DNA from: CAVRAZ01 sp963719135
GTDB lineage: Bacteria; Pseudomonadota; Gammaproteobacteria; DSM-19610
Direction of reading: 5' to 3'
DNA: 64,000 nucleotides
Assembly (NCBI GenBank): GCA_963719135.1
Contig: CAVRAZ010000001.1
Location: 434,001 to 498,000 of the forward strand
Part shown: positions 54,397 through 61,596 of the stretch, one piece after another
How the letters are laid out: every line of letters starts with the position of its first letter
Numbering within the stretch: the stretch's first letter is position 1
Position numbers and translations under genes: made by a program
The notes under the pieces: model-generated
What the model was told of the DNA's origin: nothing
Seen by the model: the letters and a program-made list of their open reading frames with translations, nothing else
Databases searched by the model: none

Positions 54397-55461
54397 ATGA
54401 ATCACCCACTACCGCCACATCTGGACCTGCACCACCTGCGCGACGTCGTGCAGACCAACTGCCACATCTCGGACGCCCGCTTCGCCAGCGACTACACGCT
54501 GTGCGTCTACCTGTTGAAGATGCGCGAATACTACCGCTGGGAAAAGGGCATGCGCTTCGGCGAGCCGCTCGCCAATGACGCCGTGGGCGACTGGCTGACC
54601 GAACGCGAACAGTACTGGGAAAGCCTGGAGACGTCCGATTTCAATCCGTTGCGGGTCAACGGCGACTGTTTCGATCCCTTTCACACCGACGCCATCAATG
54701 CGGCGCTGCTGCCGGCCGGCCTGGTCTACAGCGGCGGCTACGGCGCCAAATCGAAGCCGCTGTTCTTCCTCGCCGAACTGGAAAGCATCGTCGAGGACGA
54801 AGGCTTTCGCGTCTATATCGCGGCGCGCGAACTGGCGCGCGATCTCACGGCGCCGCCGGCGATGTCGCTGGGCGGCGCGATTTTCGTGCGGCGCGAATCC
54901 TTGCGGCGCATGATCTGGGAAAAGCTCGAGGAATGGCGCTGGAGCAGGCTCGAGAATGCACTGGGCCGGGCCGTCGGCTGCTACGATTTCGACGGCGATC
55001 TGCACGGCGCGCTCGACCGGATGACCGACGACGAAATCGAGACGCTGGTGCTGCACGAGATCGGCGAAGTGCGGGCCGGCGATCTGCTCGGACCGGCTTG
55101 GCACGCCCTGCTGGAGAGCTTCCCGCGCTCGCGCGTGGAACTGATGGCGCGCGCCGTGCGTGACCACCTGGCCGATGCGCTTTCGACGCTGCCGGCGCTG
55201 CTGGAGCGCCGGCAGCCCGCTTCCGTGCACTTCTATTTCGCCAACCTGAGCGGTATGCGCAAGGCGCTGTCTCCCGGCCTGATGGCGGCCTACGACCATT
55301 GGGTGCGGACCGGCGACACGACCGCGATGCAGGCTCAGGCCGAGGCAGGCCGACAGCACTGGCTCGACCTGGCCGGACGGATTCTGTCCGTGCACGAGAC
55401 GACGCCCGAAGGGTCCGGCCATGCGGCCATCGAAGCCTTGATCGACGCCGGTCATCTGTAA
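54397..55461 (+). CDS. Unknown 354-residue protein, possibly of the Sfum_1244-type family
   Basis: A cytoplasmic protein with conserved-looking, Trp/Tyr-rich motifs: TNCHISDARFASDYTLCVYL, LKMREYYRWEKGMRFGEPLA, SLGGAIFVRRESLRRMIWEK and ETLVLHEIGEVRAGDLLGPA (with a HExxE-like His-Glu pair that might bind metal). From memory the pattern resembles proteins annotated Sfum_1244 family in sulfur-metabolising bacteria, but I could not check. It is followed by an iron oxygenase and a GNAT gene in the same direction, which may form an operon. Function unknown. Confidence 0.65.
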   Translation: MNHPLPPHLDLHHLRDVVQTNCHISDARFASDYTLCVYLLKMREYYRWEKGMRFGEPLANDAVGDWLTEREQYWESLETSDFNPLRVNGDCFDPFHTDAINAALLPAGLVYSGGYGAKSKPLFFLAELESIVEDEGFRVYIAARELARDLTAPPAMSLGGAIFVRRESLRRMIWEKLEEWRWSRLENALGRAVGCYDFDGDLHGALDRMTDDEIETLVLHEIGEVRAGDLLGPAWHALLESFPRSRVELMARAVRDHLADALSTLPALLERRQPASVHFYFANLSGMRKALSPGLMAAYDHWVRTGDTTAMQAQAEAGRQHWLDLAGRILSVHETTPEGSGHAAIEALIDAGHL

Positions 55462-55495
55462 CACAATCGGGTTTCGCGCCAACCGAAACGCCGTC

Positions 55496-56101
55496 ATGTC
55501 CGAACCGAGCACCATTACCCCGCTGCGCACGATTCGCGAGATCAAGCCGCATACGTTCATTTTCGAGAAGCGGCATGCGCTGTCCGGAGAGTTCTGCCGC
55601 GACGCCGTTGCCCGGTTCGAGTCGCACGCCGACGAACACTACGAGGGACGCATCGGGCAGCTCGCGCAGAAGGATCGCAGCATCAAGAAATCCACCGATC
55701 TGGTCGTCAGCGGCAAACCGCACTGGAAAGACATCGACCAGGCGCTGTTTCGATCGATGGGCAGCGCAATACTGGAATTCCGCGAGGCGTTTCCCTATTT
55801 CAAGGGGCCCTTCAAGGACATGGGTTATGCCATTCAGCGCACCCTGCCCGGCGAACACTACCACTGGCACATCGACGGCGGCAGTCACGAGTTCAGCCAG
55901 CGACAACTGGTGGCGGTCTGGTACCTCAACGACGTACCCGGTCCCGGCGGCGAAACCGAGTTCCTCTTTCAGGACGTCAAGGTCCGGCCCGAGGAAGGCA
56001 AGCTGGCGCTGTTCCCGCCATTCTGGACGCACGAACACCGTGGCGCCACCCTGCAACAGGGTGTCAAGTACATCGCCACGACCTGGGTTGTCTTTGCCTG
56101 A
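55496..56101 (+). CDS. 2-oxoglutarate/Fe(II) oxygenase (prolyl-4-hydroxylase type)
   Basis: The 201-residue enzyme has the double-stranded beta-helix iron site: HYHWHIDGGSHEFSQRQLVA gives the His-x-Asp pair, WTHEHRGATLQQGVKYIAT gives the distal His and the residues that bind 2-oxoglutarate. VWYLNDVPGPGGETEFLFQD is the conserved middle segment of P4H-like oxygenases. The substrate is unknown. The ATG at 55496 follows the upstream gene by 34 bases, and the stop overlaps the following GNAT gene by eight bases. Confidence 0.85.
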   Translation: MSEPSTITPLRTIREIKPHTFIFEKRHALSGEFCRDAVARFESHADEHYEGRIGQLAQKDRSIKKSTDLVVSGKPHWKDIDQALFRSMGSAILEFREAFPYFKGPFKDMGYAIQRTLPGEHYHWHIDGGSHEFSQRQLVAVWYLNDVPGPGGETEFLFQDVKVRPEEGKLALFPPFWTHEHRGATLQQGVKYIATTWVVFA

Positions 56102-56549
56102 GCGGCGCGGCGGCGCCATCGAGATCCGCGAACCGCGCACCGACGCGGAATGGGCGGCGTGCTTCGATCTGCGCTGGCGCGTGCTGCGCGCGCCCTGGGG
56201 ACAGCCGCACGCCAGCGAGCGTGACGACCTGGAAAACGACAGCCGCCACCGGCTGGCGATCGACGCCGACGGTCGTGTGATCGGCGTCGGCCGGCTGCAC
56301 CGCCTCGACGACCGCACCGGACAGATCCGCTACATGGCGGTCGAGCCGGATTGCGAGCGTCAAGGCGTGGGCACGCGCATTCTTCTCGCTCTGGAAGACG
56401 CGGCGCGTGACGCGGGTCTGCGATCCATACGGCTGCACGCGCGAGAAGGCGCGGCGCCCTTCTATGCGCGCCGCGGCTACCGAACCCTGGGACCGTCACA
56501 CGTGCTGTTCGGCGAGGTACGGCACCTGTTGATGGAAAAGCGGCTCTAG
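56094..56549 (+). CDS. GNAT-family N-acetyltransferase
   Basis: The 151-residue protein (start TTG 56094, overlapping the oxygenase stop) has the GNAT core: FDLRWRVLRAPWGQP, GRVIGVGRLHRLD, IRYMAVEPDCERQGVGTRIL with the acetyl-CoA loop (RQGVGT) and FYARRGYRTLGPSHVLFGEV. The arrangement is that of ElaA/YjcF-like acetyltransferases. Substrate unknown; translational coupling to the oxygenase suggests related work. If the TTG is not used, the protein has no other start with a complete first strand. Confidence 0.8.
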   Translation: MPERRGGAIEIREPRTDAEWAACFDLRWRVLRAPWGQPHASERDDLENDSRHRLAIDADGRVIGVGRLHRLDDRTGQIRYMAVEPDCERQGVGTRILLALEDAARDAGLRSIRLHAREGAAPFYARRGYRTLGPSHVLFGEVRHLLMEKRL

Positions 56550-56557
56550 CCCGCGCA

Positions 56558-57016
56558 TCAAACCGCCTTGGCCAGCGACTTGAACGCGCAGAGCCTCTTG
56601 TAATGGCTGCACAGGATGGACGTCAGATGCATCCAGGTGGCGAGATCGGTCACCTGCTCGCGCGTGACGACGATCATCATGCCCTCGAACAGATTCTCGC
56701 CGTTCCATTCAGGCCAGATCAGGTCCTCGAGCTGGCGCACGTGCGCTTCACCGAGGTATTTGAACCGAACCGCGAAGCCGTTCGCGCCCTGACGCACGAT
56801 TTCGCCGGTCATCGGTGCGGAATGGTCTCCGCTCAGTCCGTCCGGGTCGATGACAATCTGCAATTCCGTGCCGGTGCGGCCCCAGGCGCCGCCCTGGACG
56901 TACAGACCGCCGGTGCTGATGTCGCCGGTCTGCCGCTTGATGATTACCTGCTGGCCGGTCGCGAACATGCCGACAGGCAGGGAAAGCTTCACGCGTTCGC
57001 TGGTGCGCGCCTCCAT
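56558..57016 (-). CDS. PilZ-domain protein
   Basis: The 152-residue protein has a PilZ domain (about residues 5-105): RTSERVKLSLPVGMFATGQQ provides the RxxxR-type region (weakly conserved) and TGDISTGGLYVQGGAWGR the D/NxSxxG motif for cyclic-di-GMP. The C-terminal ~45 residues (GMMIVVTREQVTDLATWMH) are helical and unassigned. The first arginine pattern is SERVKL, so binding affinity may be low. It lies tail-to-tail with the GNAT gene. Confidence 0.8.
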   Translation of the reverse strand: MEARTSERVKLSLPVGMFATGQQVIIKRQTGDISTGGLYVQGGAWGRTGTELQIVIDPDGLSGDHSAPMTGEIVRQGANGFAVRFKYLGEAHVRQLEDLIWPEWNGENLFEGMMIVVTREQVTDLATWMHLTSILCSHYKRLCAFKSLAKAV

Positions 57017-57174
57017 AAGTCTCCTATCCTCCTGAAACAGCGCGGGGCAGGTTGTCCCGCACCAAATGCACGCGGCTGTGCCGAGTACCGACGATACCGC
57101 TTCTCTTCTTCTATTAAACTGAAACGATTAGAACTTTCCGGACGCGCTGTCAAGGACACAGGCGCCTGGATCCG

Positions 57175-57498
57175 CTAAACATTGATCTGTGTCAAAGTCA
57201 TGTCACCGGTTGTATCGATCATTATTTCCCGCACACCCGGTGCCCGCGTGAGGATATAGCCCGCCATCAGCAGCAGCAGCTTTTTGTTCTCGGAGTGGAA
57301 ACACCCGAGAATCTTGTCGGCGACGATCTGGCAACGCTGGTGGCTATCGGGCCGGTCGACCCAGGATCGACTCATCTGCCAGCCCCGGTCCATGTCCCGA
57401 TCCATTCGGGCAAAGAAATCCGCGGCATCCTCCATCAGCGGCTCGGGCACTTCAACGTCAAAGGTTTGCTCATCGAAACGGATTTTCAATATCATCAC
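57175..57498 (-). CDS. Conserved-looking protein of unknown function
   Basis: The 107-residue cytoplasmic protein has KIRFDEQTFDVEVPEPLMED, AADFFARMDRDMDRGWQMSR, SHQRCQIVADKILGCFHSEN and LLLLMAGYILTRAPGVREIM. Two cysteines in RCQIVADKILGCF are seven residues apart. No family recognised. It is divergent from the PiuC gene with only 33 bases between the starts, so the two share a control region. Confidence 0.7.
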   Translation of the reverse strand: MMILKIRFDEQTFDVEVPEPLMEDAADFFARMDRDMDRGWQMSRSWVDRPDSHQRCQIVADKILGCFHSENKKLLLLMAGYILTRAPGVREIMIDTTGDMTLTQINV

Positions 57499-57531
57499 GC
57501 CTTCTCCTCATTACCCGGACGGGGTGGCCTC

Positions 57532-58206
57532 ATGCTGGTCGTCATACCCGATGTGCTCGATGCAGGGCAGATTCGCGACGTGCGCGCGTTCCTCGCCAAG
57601 GCGACCTTCGTGGACGGCAAGCTTTCGGCCGGCCAGAGCGCGCGCCAAGTGAAATTCAACCAGGAACTGGACGCCGGCACGGCGCAACTCGAACAACTCA
57701 ACCAGGCCGTCATGGGCACGCTGCTGCACCATCCGCTGTATCAGGCGGCCGTCATGCCCTCGCGCGTGGCGACGCCCTATTACGCGCGCTACACCGCAGG
57801 CATGCGCTATGGCGATCACGTCGACGACCCGGTCATGGGTCCGCCCGGCGGCCAGTATCGGTCCGACGTATCGACGACGCTGTTTCTGAGCGGACCCGAC
57901 GAATACACCGGCGGCGAGCTGGTCATCCGCACCTCGTACGGCGATCAGCGCATCAAGCTGGACGCCGGCACCGCAGTGACCTACCCCTCGGCGAGCCTGC
58001 ACCGGGTGGCCGAAGTGATCGATGGAACACGCCTGGTCGCCGTAACCTGGGCGCAGAGCATGGTCCGCGACGCGGACAAACGGGCGTTGCTGTACCAACT
58101 CTACCGGGCCCGGGAGACGCTGCTGCGCACGCGCCCCGAGGGCGAGGAGACCACCCAGGTCGACCATGCGTACGTGAATCTCGTGCGGATGTGGGCGGAA
58201 CCCTGA
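57532..58206 (+). CDS. piuC: Fe(II)/2-oxoglutarate PKHD-type hydroxylase
   Basis: The 224-residue enzyme is the YbiX/PiuC type: MLVVIPDVLDAGQIRDVRAF at the start, VKFNQELDAG, ARYTAGMRYGDHVDDPVMG (His-x-Asp iron ligands), GGELVIRTSYGDQRIKLDAG and TAVTYPSASLHRVAEVIDGT (distal His), with TRLVAVTWAQSMVRD next. In Pseudomonas and others it is coregulated with iron-uptake receptors; no TonB receptor is next to it here. ATG 57532 gives the exact family start. Confidence 0.92.
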   Translation: MLVVIPDVLDAGQIRDVRAFLAKATFVDGKLSAGQSARQVKFNQELDAGTAQLEQLNQAVMGTLLHHPLYQAAVMPSRVATPYYARYTAGMRYGDHVDDPVMGPPGGQYRSDVSTTLFLSGPDEYTGGELVIRTSYGDQRIKLDAGTAVTYPSASLHRVAEVIDGTRLVAVTWAQSMVRDADKRALLYQLYRARETLLRTRPEGEETTQVDHAYVNLVRMWAEP

Positions 58207-58208
58207 AC

Positions 58209-58481
58209 AAAACCGGGGTCAGAACAGAATGGCACTTACTTAACTCTGAATTCAGGGGTTTCGTCATCCCGGCGAAGGCCGGAATCCAGGAAAACTACCA
58301 CTATTGTAGATTCTGGATCCCGGCCTTCGCCGGGATGACGGCAGTTCTGGGCTTAAGTAAGTGCCATTCGGGTCAGAACACAGTTTTCGCTAATATTCCG
58401 CGAATACAATCGCCGATAACAGGACTGTTCGCAGGTCTTCTAAATGAATATTAGTGAAAACTGTGTTCTGACCCCGGTTTT
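58209..58481. repeat. Nested inverted repeats with GGGTCAGAAC ends
   Basis: Outer arms AAAACCGGGGTCAGAACA (58209-58226) and its exact reverse complement (58464-58481). Inside: ATGGCACTTACTTAA (58229-58243) with its complement (58353-58367), a GTCATCCCGGCGAAGGCC pair (58263-58290 and 58313-58340), and GGGTCAGAACACAGTTTTC at 58370 paired with 58447-58474. No gene. Confidence 0.85.
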
Positions 58482-58495
58482 GCTTCCACAAATGG

Positions 58496-58528
58496 AAACG
58501 GGCCGCGTGTTCCCACTGCGGCCCGTTT
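58496..58528 (-). terminator. Hairpin downstream of the small charged gene
   Basis: AAACGGGCCGC (58496-58506) and GCGGCCCGTTT (58518-58528) form an 11-bp stem, placed just after the stop of the leftward gene at 58554. The T-run after it is short, so termination may be partial. Confidence 0.55.
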
Positions 58529-58553
58529 GGGGGTTTAACGCGCGAGCGTGCTC

Positions 58554-58757
58554 TCAGCGGCGCGAACCCTTTTCGGAATGGGCGGCATCGATCACTTTCA
58601 TGGCCAGGTCCCGGTATTCCTGGCGATAGTTGTGCAGCGGGTGCCCTTCGCCGGCCATCCAGTAATCTTCCGGATCGACACCCTGTTCATGCTCGTACTT
58701 CATGAACTTTTTCTGCATCTCCAACATCTTCTTGATCATCTCTTGCTTGTCGCTCAT
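58554..58757 (-). CDS. Small charged protein of the dsr neighbourhood
   Basis: A 67-residue protein, SDKQEMIKKMLEMQKKFMKY, EHEQGVDPEDYWMAGEGHPL and NYRQEYRDLAMKVIDAAHSE. The first half is an amphipathic helix rich in Lys and Met, the second carries Trp/Tyr/His residues. The ATG at 58757 follows GAGG by eight bases; an upstream ATG would overlap that site. I do not recognise a family. It has its own upstream region with a G-rich motif shared with dsrA, which suggests coregulation with sulfur oxidation. Confidence 0.75.
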   Translation of the reverse strand: MSDKQEMIKKMLEMQKKFMKYEHEQGVDPEDYWMAGEGHPLHNYRQEYRDLAMKVIDAAHSEKGSRR

Positions 58758-58817
58758 GGTTATTGCCTCCAAAGCTTGAATTCAGCCAAGTGCCGCGAAA
58801 ACCGGTTGTCCCGCACT

Positions 58818-58860
58818 ATAGTACGCACCACCCGGGGCATCCATATCCCCTATGGGCAGG
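58818..58860 (-). promoter_or_regulatory. Candidate G-rich operator and -10 box of the small charged gene
   Basis: Read on the minus strand, CTGCCCATAGGGGATATGG (GGGGAT at 58845-58850) is followed after 21 bases by TACTAT (58818-58823). The same GGGGATA core in the same orientation precedes dsrA and the 51603 gene. Confidence 0.45.
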
Positions 58861-58869
58861 CGCAGAAAT

Positions 58870-59208
58870 TCAATAGCCGCCCTTGCGCGTGCTCTGCGGC
58901 AGACCGGCGATCTTGCGCCCCTGCTTGCTGGGCATACCGGGAAACAGGTTGTACATATCCTTGCTGGTCGGCTTGGTACCCCATTTCTTCGCCATGTCCT
59001 TCAGAATGGTGCGTTCGTTGGGCTCGTTGCCACCGTTGTTGAACTGTTCGTCGCGAAGGTATTTGACGATATCCCAATGCTGGTCGGTCATCTCCAGTTT
59101 GTCGCTGTCGGCGATTGCCTGGGCGACAGCTTCCGTCCAGTCTTCCATGTTCACCAGATAACCGTTTTCAGTCGTTTCCACGGTTTTGCCATCAACGTTG
59201 AGTGCCAT
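58870..59208 (-). CDS. DsrC-like protein without C-terminal cysteines
   Basis: The 112-residue protein closely follows DsrC: NVDGKTVETTENGYLVNMED, WTEAVAQAIADSDKLEMTDQ, HWDIVKYLRDEQF, and the arm LFPGMPSKQGRKIAGLPQST ending RKGGY. In DsrC the arm reads as 'C.xAGLPKPTGCV'; here the first Cys position is Arg or Gly and the last residues have no Cys, so it cannot carry persulfide sulfur. It still may bind DsrAB or DNA/protein partners; cysteine-free homologues have been proposed as regulatory (RspA-type). GGAG lies about eight bases before the ATG. It is in the leftward gene set divergent from dsrAB. Confidence 0.88.
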   Translation of the reverse strand: MALNVDGKTVETTENGYLVNMEDWTEAVAQAIADSDKLEMTDQHWDIVKYLRDEQFNNGGNEPNERTILKDMAKKWGTKPTSKDMYNLFPGMPSKQGRKIAGLPQSTRKGGY

Positions 59209-59276
59209 TATTAAGTCTCCGTATTATCAACAAGTTAAAATTACTATTTCAAATATAACTTGAAGCAAGACCGGTC

Positions 59277-59999
59277 TCAGCCGGCCTTGTCTTTCGCCGT
59301 CTCGTGGACCGCGCGGATGCCCTTGTGCGGAATGAAGAGCCCGCAACCGTACCTCTGACGATCGCCGATCCCCTGCTGCTGCACGCGGATCGCCTGCGCG
59401 GCGTCCAGATCCGCGAGCATGACGCTGCGGCAGAACAGGGTGCGGTCCGGCAGCGCAAAGCTGTGCGCGCGGCCGCAGAGTATCTTGCGCACCCTGATGT
59501 CCAGCGTGTCCAGTTCGGCCACGACGTACTTGAGAAAAGCCGTCTCGTCGTCGTCATCGACGCCGTCGGGCGCGGCCACATAGCGTGCGAATTGCGTCGG
59601 CAGGGTGCTGAACAATCTTACGGTCGCTTCGCCGACGCCCAGCGCGTGCCCCGCGATATCCAGCGTTTCGCCGGTCAAGCGCCGGGCGTCGTCGATCCGG
59701 TGCCTGGGCACGCGCAGCGTCATGCGCGCGCGCTTCGACAGGTGCAGCAGTTCGTGCGCGGCATCCTCGGGACGCAGCCAGCCGTTGCCGGATTCCGCGC
59801 CGTGCACCAAGTGGATACCCGCCGCGGGCTCGCGATCGATCCAGTCGAGCCGCTCGCGCACCGCCGTCGACAGCGCGTGCGCGTGATCCAGCGGCAGCGT
59901 GCGGCAGTCGATGCGGTACACCAGATCGACAACGTCGTCGGGCACGACGTACGGCGTGTTTTCGTCTTTGTCCTCTTCCCAGAACATGGCAGCACTCAT
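59277..59999 (-). CDS. Solitary Cas6/Cmx6-like protein
   Basis: The 240-residue protein matches, from memory, the family annotated type I-MYXAN Cas6/Cmx6: VVDLVYRIDCRTLPLDHAHA near the start, AAGIHLVHGAESGNGWLRPE, ARMTLRVPRHRIDDARRLTG, ETLDIAGHALGVGEATVRLF, RKILCGRAHSFALPDRTLFC and the C-terminal Gly-rich loop GCGLFIPHKGI (about residues 218-228), which resembles the Cas6 RNA-binding loop. Cas6 proteins cut CRISPR precursor RNA, but no CRISPR array or other cas gene is in the window. It lies between a 64-aa gene and the DsrC-like gene, so a function in sulfur metabolism or mRNA processing is more likely here. No catalytic residue can be named with certainty. Confidence 0.65.
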   Translation of the reverse strand: MSAAMFWEEDKDENTPYVVPDDVVDLVYRIDCRTLPLDHAHALSTAVRERLDWIDREPAAGIHLVHGAESGNGWLRPEDAAHELLHLSKRARMTLRVPRHRIDDARRLTGETLDIAGHALGVGEATVRLFSTLPTQFARYVAAPDGVDDDDETAFLKYVVAELDTLDIRVRKILCGRAHSFALPDRTLFCRSVMLADLDAAQAIRVQQQGIGDRQRYGCGLFIPHKGIRAVHETAKDKAG

Positions 60000-60017
60000 T
60001 CGGTCCGGGCCGACGCT

Positions 60018-60212
60018 TCAGCCACGGTTTACCACTGAAAATGCGGCCTCCAGGCGCGCTTCCCAACCCTCGGGCGTGTCGGGAAATGGCGGCCGCACGT
60101 CCATCTGGAAAAACCGCTCGCCGGACCGCGCTTTGGCTTCGACCAGCTTGACGAGCTGGTCGAAGTTTTCCAGATCCTGGTTCTGCAGCAGAATTTCGCT
60201 CAAGTAAAGCAC
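60018..60212 (-). CDS. Small protein between TauD-like and Cas6-like genes
   Basis: A 64-residue protein, LYLSEILLQNQDLENFDQLV, KLVEAKARSGERFFQMDVRP, PFPDTPEGWEARLEAAFSVV. No signal peptide or metal motif. It sits 3 bases after the TauD-like gene and 18 bases before the Cas6-like gene, so it is part of the same transcript. Unknown family. The close packing argues that it is a real gene despite its size. Confidence 0.7.
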   Translation of the reverse strand: MLYLSEILLQNQDLENFDQLVKLVEAKARSGERFFQMDVRPPFPDTPEGWEARLEAAFSVVNRG

Positions 60213-60215
60213 TGT

Positions 60216-61127
60216 TCAGTCCGCCCCGATTTTGATGCGGTCGTAATACCGCGCGCGGTACAGCAGCCGCACCTGGCCGGACGCCGCGTCGTCGCGGAAC
60301 GCGCTGCGGCAATGCAGCGCGTTGTTGCTGATCACGCCCTCGCCGGCCGCCAGACGGTGGTGGACTATAAAAGGCGAGCCGGTTTCAAACAAGTCGAGCA
60401 GGCGCGCAGCGGCGGCGCGGGTGAGCGGGTCCGGGCGCCATTCGATGTTGCGTCCGCGCGCCGAATACCGCATGTGCAGGTGGCCTTCGGCGTCGACCGA
60501 AAACACCGGGCCGCTCTGCGCCGGCCGCAGCGTTTCACCGTTCTGCACGTTCGGCGGAATCGTCATCGCGTCAGCGGCCATCAGCGCCGCGATGTACTCG
60601 GGGTTCTCGTCGCGCAGCAGGATATAGGCGATTTCGTGGTCCAGGAACGCGTTTTCGCCGCCCTCGGCCGCGGGCACCGCGCAATGCATCACGATTGCCC
60701 GCACCTGGGCGTCGGCCGCATTGTAGTAGCCGTCGGTGTGCCAGTTCAGGCGCTTGTCCGTGTAGGGGATGTATTCGCCGACCGCGCGCTTTTCGACCAC
60801 GCGAATCGCACTGATACTGTCCTCGTCCGCACAGAGATTGCCGTCGAGCCGGTGCAGGCCGAGCTGCCGTCCGAGTGCACGCACCATCGCGCTTTCGTCG
60901 CAGGGCTTCGAGAGACGGTAGATGGCCAGGTTGGCCCGCTCCAGCGCGGCGGCGATCCGCTGCTTCTCGGCGTGCGTCAGAGCGAACGGATCGTCGATGT
61001 CGACGAACAGCGCTTCCGCTGGCGCCGCCGCCAGCTTCGCGCCGCGCCACGCAAGGTAGGCTTGTTCGTCACCGAGGTCGAAGGGTGACGATCGGCCGAG
61101 GTCGAATTGTGATGCCGCAGTGACCAT
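60216..61127 (-). CDS. TauD/TfdA-family Fe(II)/2-oxoglutarate dioxygenase
   Basis: The 303-residue enzyme has the TauD iron site: YTDKRLNWHTDGYYNAADAQ gives the His-x-Asp pair and NNALHCRSAFRDDAASGQVR the distal His, followed by LLYRARYYDRIKIG with the 2-oxoglutarate Arg. TauD itself cleaves taurine to sulfite; others work on different acids, so a sulfite-releasing activity next to dsrAB is possible but not shown. The first gene of the leftward set (TauD-like, 64 aa, Cas6-like, DsrC-like), divergent from dsrA with 470 bases between starts. Confidence 0.88.
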   Translation of the reverse strand: MVTAASQFDLGRSSPFDLGDEQAYLAWRGAKLAAAPAEALFVDIDDPFALTHAEKQRIAAALERANLAIYRLSKPCDESAMVRALGRQLGLHRLDGNLCADEDSISAIRVVEKRAVGEYIPYTDKRLNWHTDGYYNAADAQVRAIVMHCAVPAAEGGENAFLDHEIAYILLRDENPEYIAALMAADAMTIPPNVQNGETLRPAQSGPVFSVDAEGHLHMRYSARGRNIEWRPDPLTRAAAARLLDLFETGSPFIVHHRLAAGEGVISNNALHCRSAFRDDAASGQVRLLYRARYYDRIKIGAD

Positions 61128-61596
61128 GCATAGAATTCCGCGCGTCGCAATTTCAAAAGTCTATCAGATCGATTTCCGGGAAAGGCACCGGACGCCCCGG
61201 TTTATTCCCGGGGAGGCCGCGTTGCCGCGTCATCGTCGCGGCGCGCAAGCCGTGCGCTTCCTATGATTCTTTGCTAATATATCAATTTACTTCAATGCTT
61301 GGCAAAAGCGACACATAGGACCGGGACGGCGGCGCAAGTCACGGTCTCTTGTCTCTACCCCAAAGGGGATAGTGCCGGGATACACAAACACCCCATGGGT
61401 AGGGTTCTAAGACACTGTCCAGACTCCTAGACTTGCTTTCGCAGGCTGGGTAGAACTCCACCTATCCGACGGTGGTTCGGATACGGGAGTTGATGCTCAC
61501 TTGCGACCGACGGGATTTGGTGTTTCAGGTATTTAGGCGGATCCTGAAGAATCACCATGCGAAACCGCCCCAGACAAATTTGGTAAGGAGAAGACC
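61128..61596 (+). promoter_or_regulatory. dsrAB upstream control region
   Basis: A 470-base intergenic region. CTACCCCAAAGGGGATAG (61355-61372) is a near-palindrome with the GGGGATA core, and CACCCCATGGGTAGGG follows at 61390-61404, with a TAGACT box 25 bases further at 61428-61433. AAGGAGA at 61584-61590 is the dsrA ribosome site. AT-rich DNA at 61265-61300 lies toward the TauD-like gene. Which promoter is used cannot be told from the sequence. Confidence 0.5.
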
